64,000 bases of DNA from Apostichopus japonicus (lineage: Eukaryota > Echinodermata > Holothuroidea > Aspidochirotida > Stichopodidae). The stretch is taken from positions 15,110,321-15,174,320 of the forward strand of contig NC_092578.1 in assembly GCF_037975245.1 (NCBI RefSeq), written 5' to 3'. Both the position numbers and the translations under genes were made by a program. Below the pieces are notes generated by a model. That model saw only the letters and a program-made list of their open reading frames with translations, had not been told where the DNA came from and did no database searches. Each line of letters starts with the position of its first letter. Within the stretch, counting starts at the first letter, position 1. Positions 60,765-64,000 of this stretch are shown in pieces.

Positions 60765-62085
60765 ATACTAAGTGTGAGATTGATTCAAGATGGCATTCTA
60801 CGTACTATACACTGTATGAACGGTACTACACTACAAAATTTGATTTCATTCAGTTATCATCAAAAGCAATATGACGGTTTCTTCCTTTCCCAACTGGCAA
60901 AAGGAATCTATGCAATCCTGGTAGTGTGTGTATATATACACACCAGCAGGATTGCAATGACTATGGTGAGTGAGCATTACTTAAGTCCCTCATTGTGCAA
61001 ACTAAATTATCAAATCCTACTTTAGTCCAGGTGATGGTATCTGATTGTGTTGTACTAGAGCACACATTTTTTTCTGACTTACTGAAATTGACCCGATATG
61101 GACTTTTGACTGATGATCCTTATATAACCTGAAAGGAGCTGTATAAACTGAAAGTAAATACCTCATCTTCATCGAAAAGCCATGGGTACAGCTCCTAGAC
61201 CTGTTTCACAGAAACACCTTCTTAAATGATCAGTTGTCGCCGATCTTAAAATGTTGCTGACATTGCCTCTGTCACCCTGGAGTAGTGAGGTTTCTTCGTT
61301 TATTCACGTCAAGTGACACTAAAAACAAAAAGCCTCAAACCAAATGAATTATTTTAATGGCTCCATCATCAAGGGGACATCACAGTCACACACCACTCTG
61401 CTGTCAGGTACAACAGATTCACCTAATCTTCATTATTACTAAGAAAATCAGTCTGACATGTATTTTTTGTTAACAGCACATTTTGGAGTGACAGCAGTGA
61501 GAAACATTTCACCTAGCATAAGAAAACCTTTAGAAACCTTTCTAAATCTATAGGTATTGTGTCTCAATATTACTTATTAATTCTATATAAATTACCAAAA
61601 ATGGACTACTATTTTAAAATTACTCACAGAGAAACCATGGTCCTACTTTTTCTCAAAGGACCTACATTAGCTATATACGGGGTGAATAGGCTGAGAAAAA
61701 AGTAATATTGGATGAAAAATCAAGCATACAATAGCATCCATGTACATGTATATGTACAGGTGTAAGTCACATGGACAAAGTGGTTAGTTAAAGAGGCAGT
61801 ATAGATTTTCACTTCATTACCAGTTTGTAAATAGTTGCCCATAGGGTTACTCGCTCCAAAAAATGTTTTCTGCTTTCTTGCTCCTACCTATTTACCAAAC
61901 ATGCATTACATATAATTACTTAATCATGCTTTTGGTACTCTCAACCCTTATTTTGCTTCCCCCACTCCATCCCATCCCCCCCCCCCCAGCCTAAAAAGAG
62001 AAAAGAAGAAACATTACACCCTGGATCTGTCAGAGCAGGCATTCAAACCCCCTCATGAAAAACTGCTCACATGCTGCTGACATAC
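60765..62085 (-). other. intron sequence between exons b and c
   Basis: No exon recognised. A C10 run at 61977-61987 and AT-rich sequence only. Confidence 0.45.
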
Positions 62086-62185
62086 CTGAACATCTCCTGT
62101 TGACATATTTGGCTGGTTGGCAAGCTTGGGGTAGACTTTAAACAACTTCTGAATAATTCGCTCATAATGCATAGTCTTCGGGTAA
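62086..62185 (-). CDS. unrecognised gene, exon b
   Basis: 100 nt between GATAG and GTATGTC. Encodes YPKTMHYERIIQKLFKVYPK, then LANQPNMSTGDVQ. Phases fit exons a and c. Confidence 0.65.
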
Positions 62186-62813
62186 CTATCAAGAAATAAA
62201 CCAGGAAACAAAAATGTTTAGTGATTCCTCGCCATGTTAAAACATTAAAAGGTAATTGCACTGTACAAACTAGCAATTCAAGCCTCTAGGTTTTGACCTC
62301 CACACAAAGTATGATTCAATTCTGAAAATGTTAATATTTGACCCTGTGTGACCTCATTAATATTCTTGAGAAGAGCACGAAAATCAATAGGTTTCTACTA
62401 CTCACTATGGCCCATCTATGTGCCAAGTATGACTTCAATCCAACTTGTTGTTGTTCAGTTACCGTGTTTACAAGCTATTTTAGTGAAAATCAACTTAGGC
62501 CTGCCCCCTAATAAATATGCATAATATCAACTTGAACATATATCACCATGTACCCGATATCTACCAACATATTTGCCTCCAAAAGTTTCAAGTTCACGTA
62601 ACTTTGTACAGTCTGTTACTCCCTGTTGAAAGTTTGGTATTTGTTAGCTTTGGTGATTAATTTGATATTAAAGATGGGATACCTCAAGAATAGTATCTGG
62701 ATATTTGGACTTCAGCTATTGGTGCAGAAATATTTTCTCTACCTGGTATCAAATTTATTTCTTGCTTGCTTACTTTTCTTACTGAACTACTTCTTCCTTC
62801 ATAAAGCACTTAC

Positions 62814-63022
62814 TAAGTATATACTTTGACTGCACTGTAGATGGCTTCCAGCATCGCAGACTGTTCTGCTTCTTTCAGAGGTGGAGACCCAGTTTGAAGT
62901 TTATTAACAATAGCAGATGAAAAGTCTGGTAGCTGAAAATGAAGGTCCCAGTTCGAGTCAATACGAGATGAAAAAATTGTACTTGCAGATGAGGTTGGGA
63001 GGTTTGGTGGTGGAGTTGTCAA
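62814..63022 (-). CDS. unrecognised gene, exon a
   Basis: Acceptor TCACAG. Encodes LPTSSASTIFSSRIDSNWDL, then FQLPDFSSAIVNKLQ and AEQSAMLEAIYSAVKVYT. Donor GTAAGTG in phase 2. Confidence 0.6.
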
Positions 63023-63179
63023 CTGTGATTGTGACAGTCACTAGCAAGAGGGCACCTGTACAAACAAAATAATGATACATTTCACACTTGGAATCAGGCA
63101 TACAGCATACTATCATTTGAGCAGAAATGGTCTTTAAACAAGAGCACCAATGGTGCAGAGCTCGTACCAGAAATGTGGT

Positions 63180-63990
63180 CATGTTATGATACTGTGCATT
63201 TTCAGTGTTTAAATAGAATGACACCCAAATGACCACTACATGACCATTGACCCTAAATCTCTGAACACCCCCTATGAAGCACTACAAAAGTAATTATTAT
63301 GACGACTCATAATCAAGACTGCCATACTAACTGCAGAAGAGGAGGCATTTTCAATGTTTACGTAAAATGACCCTCAAATGAGCACTACATGACCATTGAA
63401 CCCAAATCTCTGAACACCCCCAATGAAGCAATACAAAAGTATTATTATAACAATCAAACCTGTGCCATAAAAACAGTAAGAAATGAAGCATGACCCCAAT
63501 ACATGAACAACCTCAATGAGCCACTACAAAATTATTATGTTTGTATGGGTGTGTGTATGTATGTATATTAGATCCTCCTGCAAGCAGGAACTCGCGAAGA
63601 AGCCACATTGGCTTATCAAAGCCGCAAGCTGACCGAAGTCAGTCTCTTACATTCATATTTAACGTCCATGATTATGAATTGTTAATTGTCAACAACTCTG
63701 TAACTGGATGACATATATTAATCTGGGAGTGACTCGAACCGAATTATAACAATCAAGACTGTGCCATGAAACTGTAAGAAAAGAAGCACTTTTGGTGTAT
63801 TCATAAAATGACCTTAGATGACCACTGACCCTACATCTGTGAACATCCCAAATTAAGCACTCCAAAAGTAGCATTATGACACAAAAAAGAATTCTGGGAG
63901 AAGAAGCATTTCCAGTGTTTTCATAAAAATGATTAGAAATGTTTCACTTTGAACCTGTGAACATCAGTTGTCATCTTTGTAGGTTTATTA
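63180..63990. repeat. diverged tandem repeat (about 120-150-bp unit), interrupted by a SINE
   Basis: At least four degenerate units share (A/C)ATTTTC(A/C)(A/G)TGTTT, TAAAATGACC, CACTACATGACCATTGA, CTCTGAACACCCCC and AATGAAGCA..ACAAAAGTA, beginning near 63195, 63345, 63786 and 63908. The SINE copy 2 separates the middle units. Confidence 0.65.
63575..63735 (-). mobile_element. tRNA-derived SINE (copy 2, 5'-truncated)
   Basis: On the minus strand it carries a B-box-like GGTTCGAGTCACTCCC, then the body word TGGACGTTAAAT, and the same tail as copy 1 (CTTCGGTCAGCTTGCG, CGCGAGTTCCTGCTTGCAGG, ATACATACATAC). The A-box half of the tRNA head is missing. Confidence 0.75.
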
Positions 63991-64000
63991 ACCTTGTCTG

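Larger units (their letters stand above)
57134..63022 (-). pseudogene. five-exon gene of unrecognised function with in-frame stop (partial)
   Basis: Five exons join in phase: 62814-63022, 62086-62185, 59801-59975, 58655-58740 and 57134-57289. Landmarks are AEQSAMLEAIYSAVKVYTYY, MHYERIIQKLFKVYPKLANQ, IIWEFQRLGSSIRDLIHDGF, then VDKAIGHIWKHKEESTRN, EATRYAAVIALPNPC, stop, REDGNMLSVVDEN, HEVELAMIMEMFEGEEEVSS and NFMSAFAIYLATFYIFI stop. The order (conserved YPKL, then tryptophan helix, then a hydrophobic SAFAIYLATFYIF end) reminds me of the C-terminal half of uncharacterised SAMD3-like proteins in animals, but I cannot confirm this. The TAA at 58696-58694 interrupts an otherwise phase-perfect model. 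It could be a pseudogene, a null allele, an assembly error or a skipped exon. The 5' end is not found. Confidence 0.6.

Overview
This is a eukaryotic, invertebrate-metazoan window: about 60-65% A+T, intron-rich genes with GT/AG splice sites, a nuclear tRNA, tRNA-derived SINEs, many short inverted-repeat DNA transposons, and long minisatellites. The gene content and repeat style suggest a marine deuterostome, possibly an echinoderm such as a sea cucumber. That assignment is inference, and no species is claimed.

All recognisable protein genes lie on the minus strand. From left to right:
(1) 0-12 kb: the 5' part of an ABCG (white-type) half-transporter. Eight exons join in phase into a 341-codon start, from the ATG through the complete nucleotide-binding domain; the membrane part lies beyond the left edge. 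Its large introns hold a tRNA-Asn(GTT) gene, a 1.55-kb hAT-like element with a nested tRNA-SINE, and microsatellites.
(2) 12.4-14.3 kb: repeat-rich spacer.
(3) 14.3-21.2 kb: coiled-coil gene copy A (4 exons, 1,096 codons plus stop).
(4) 21.8-37.3 kb: a 15.6-kb minisatellite with a 28-bp unit (roughly 550 copies) and higher-order repeats of about 3.79 kb and 2.47 kb.
(5) 37.6-44.1 kb: coiled-coil gene copy B (1,097 codons plus stop), about 89% identical to A in protein by hand count.
(6) 44.2-44.5 kb: a GATATC-rich fold-back array.
(7) 47.3-48.1 kb: the first exon of a secreted or membrane immunoglobulin-like protein.
(8) 48.2-52 kb: spacer with a tRNA-like pseudogene and a MITE.
(9) 52.03-54.36 kb: a third copy of the coiled-coil gene's upstream region, cut at the start codon, with its own 1.3-kb array of the 28-bp family.
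(10) 57.1-63.0 kb: a five-exon gene of unrecognised function with an in-frame stop in its fourth recognised exon. Its introns carry several inverted-repeat elements, including three elements stacked in one target site.

The most unusual structure is the repeated module gene - 1 kb promoter - 28-bp array. A has all three parts, B has gene and proximal promoter without an array, and C has promoter and array without a gene. A palindromic CRE (TGACGTCA) is kept in all three promoter copies. I see no classical defence, biosynthetic or CRISPR system.
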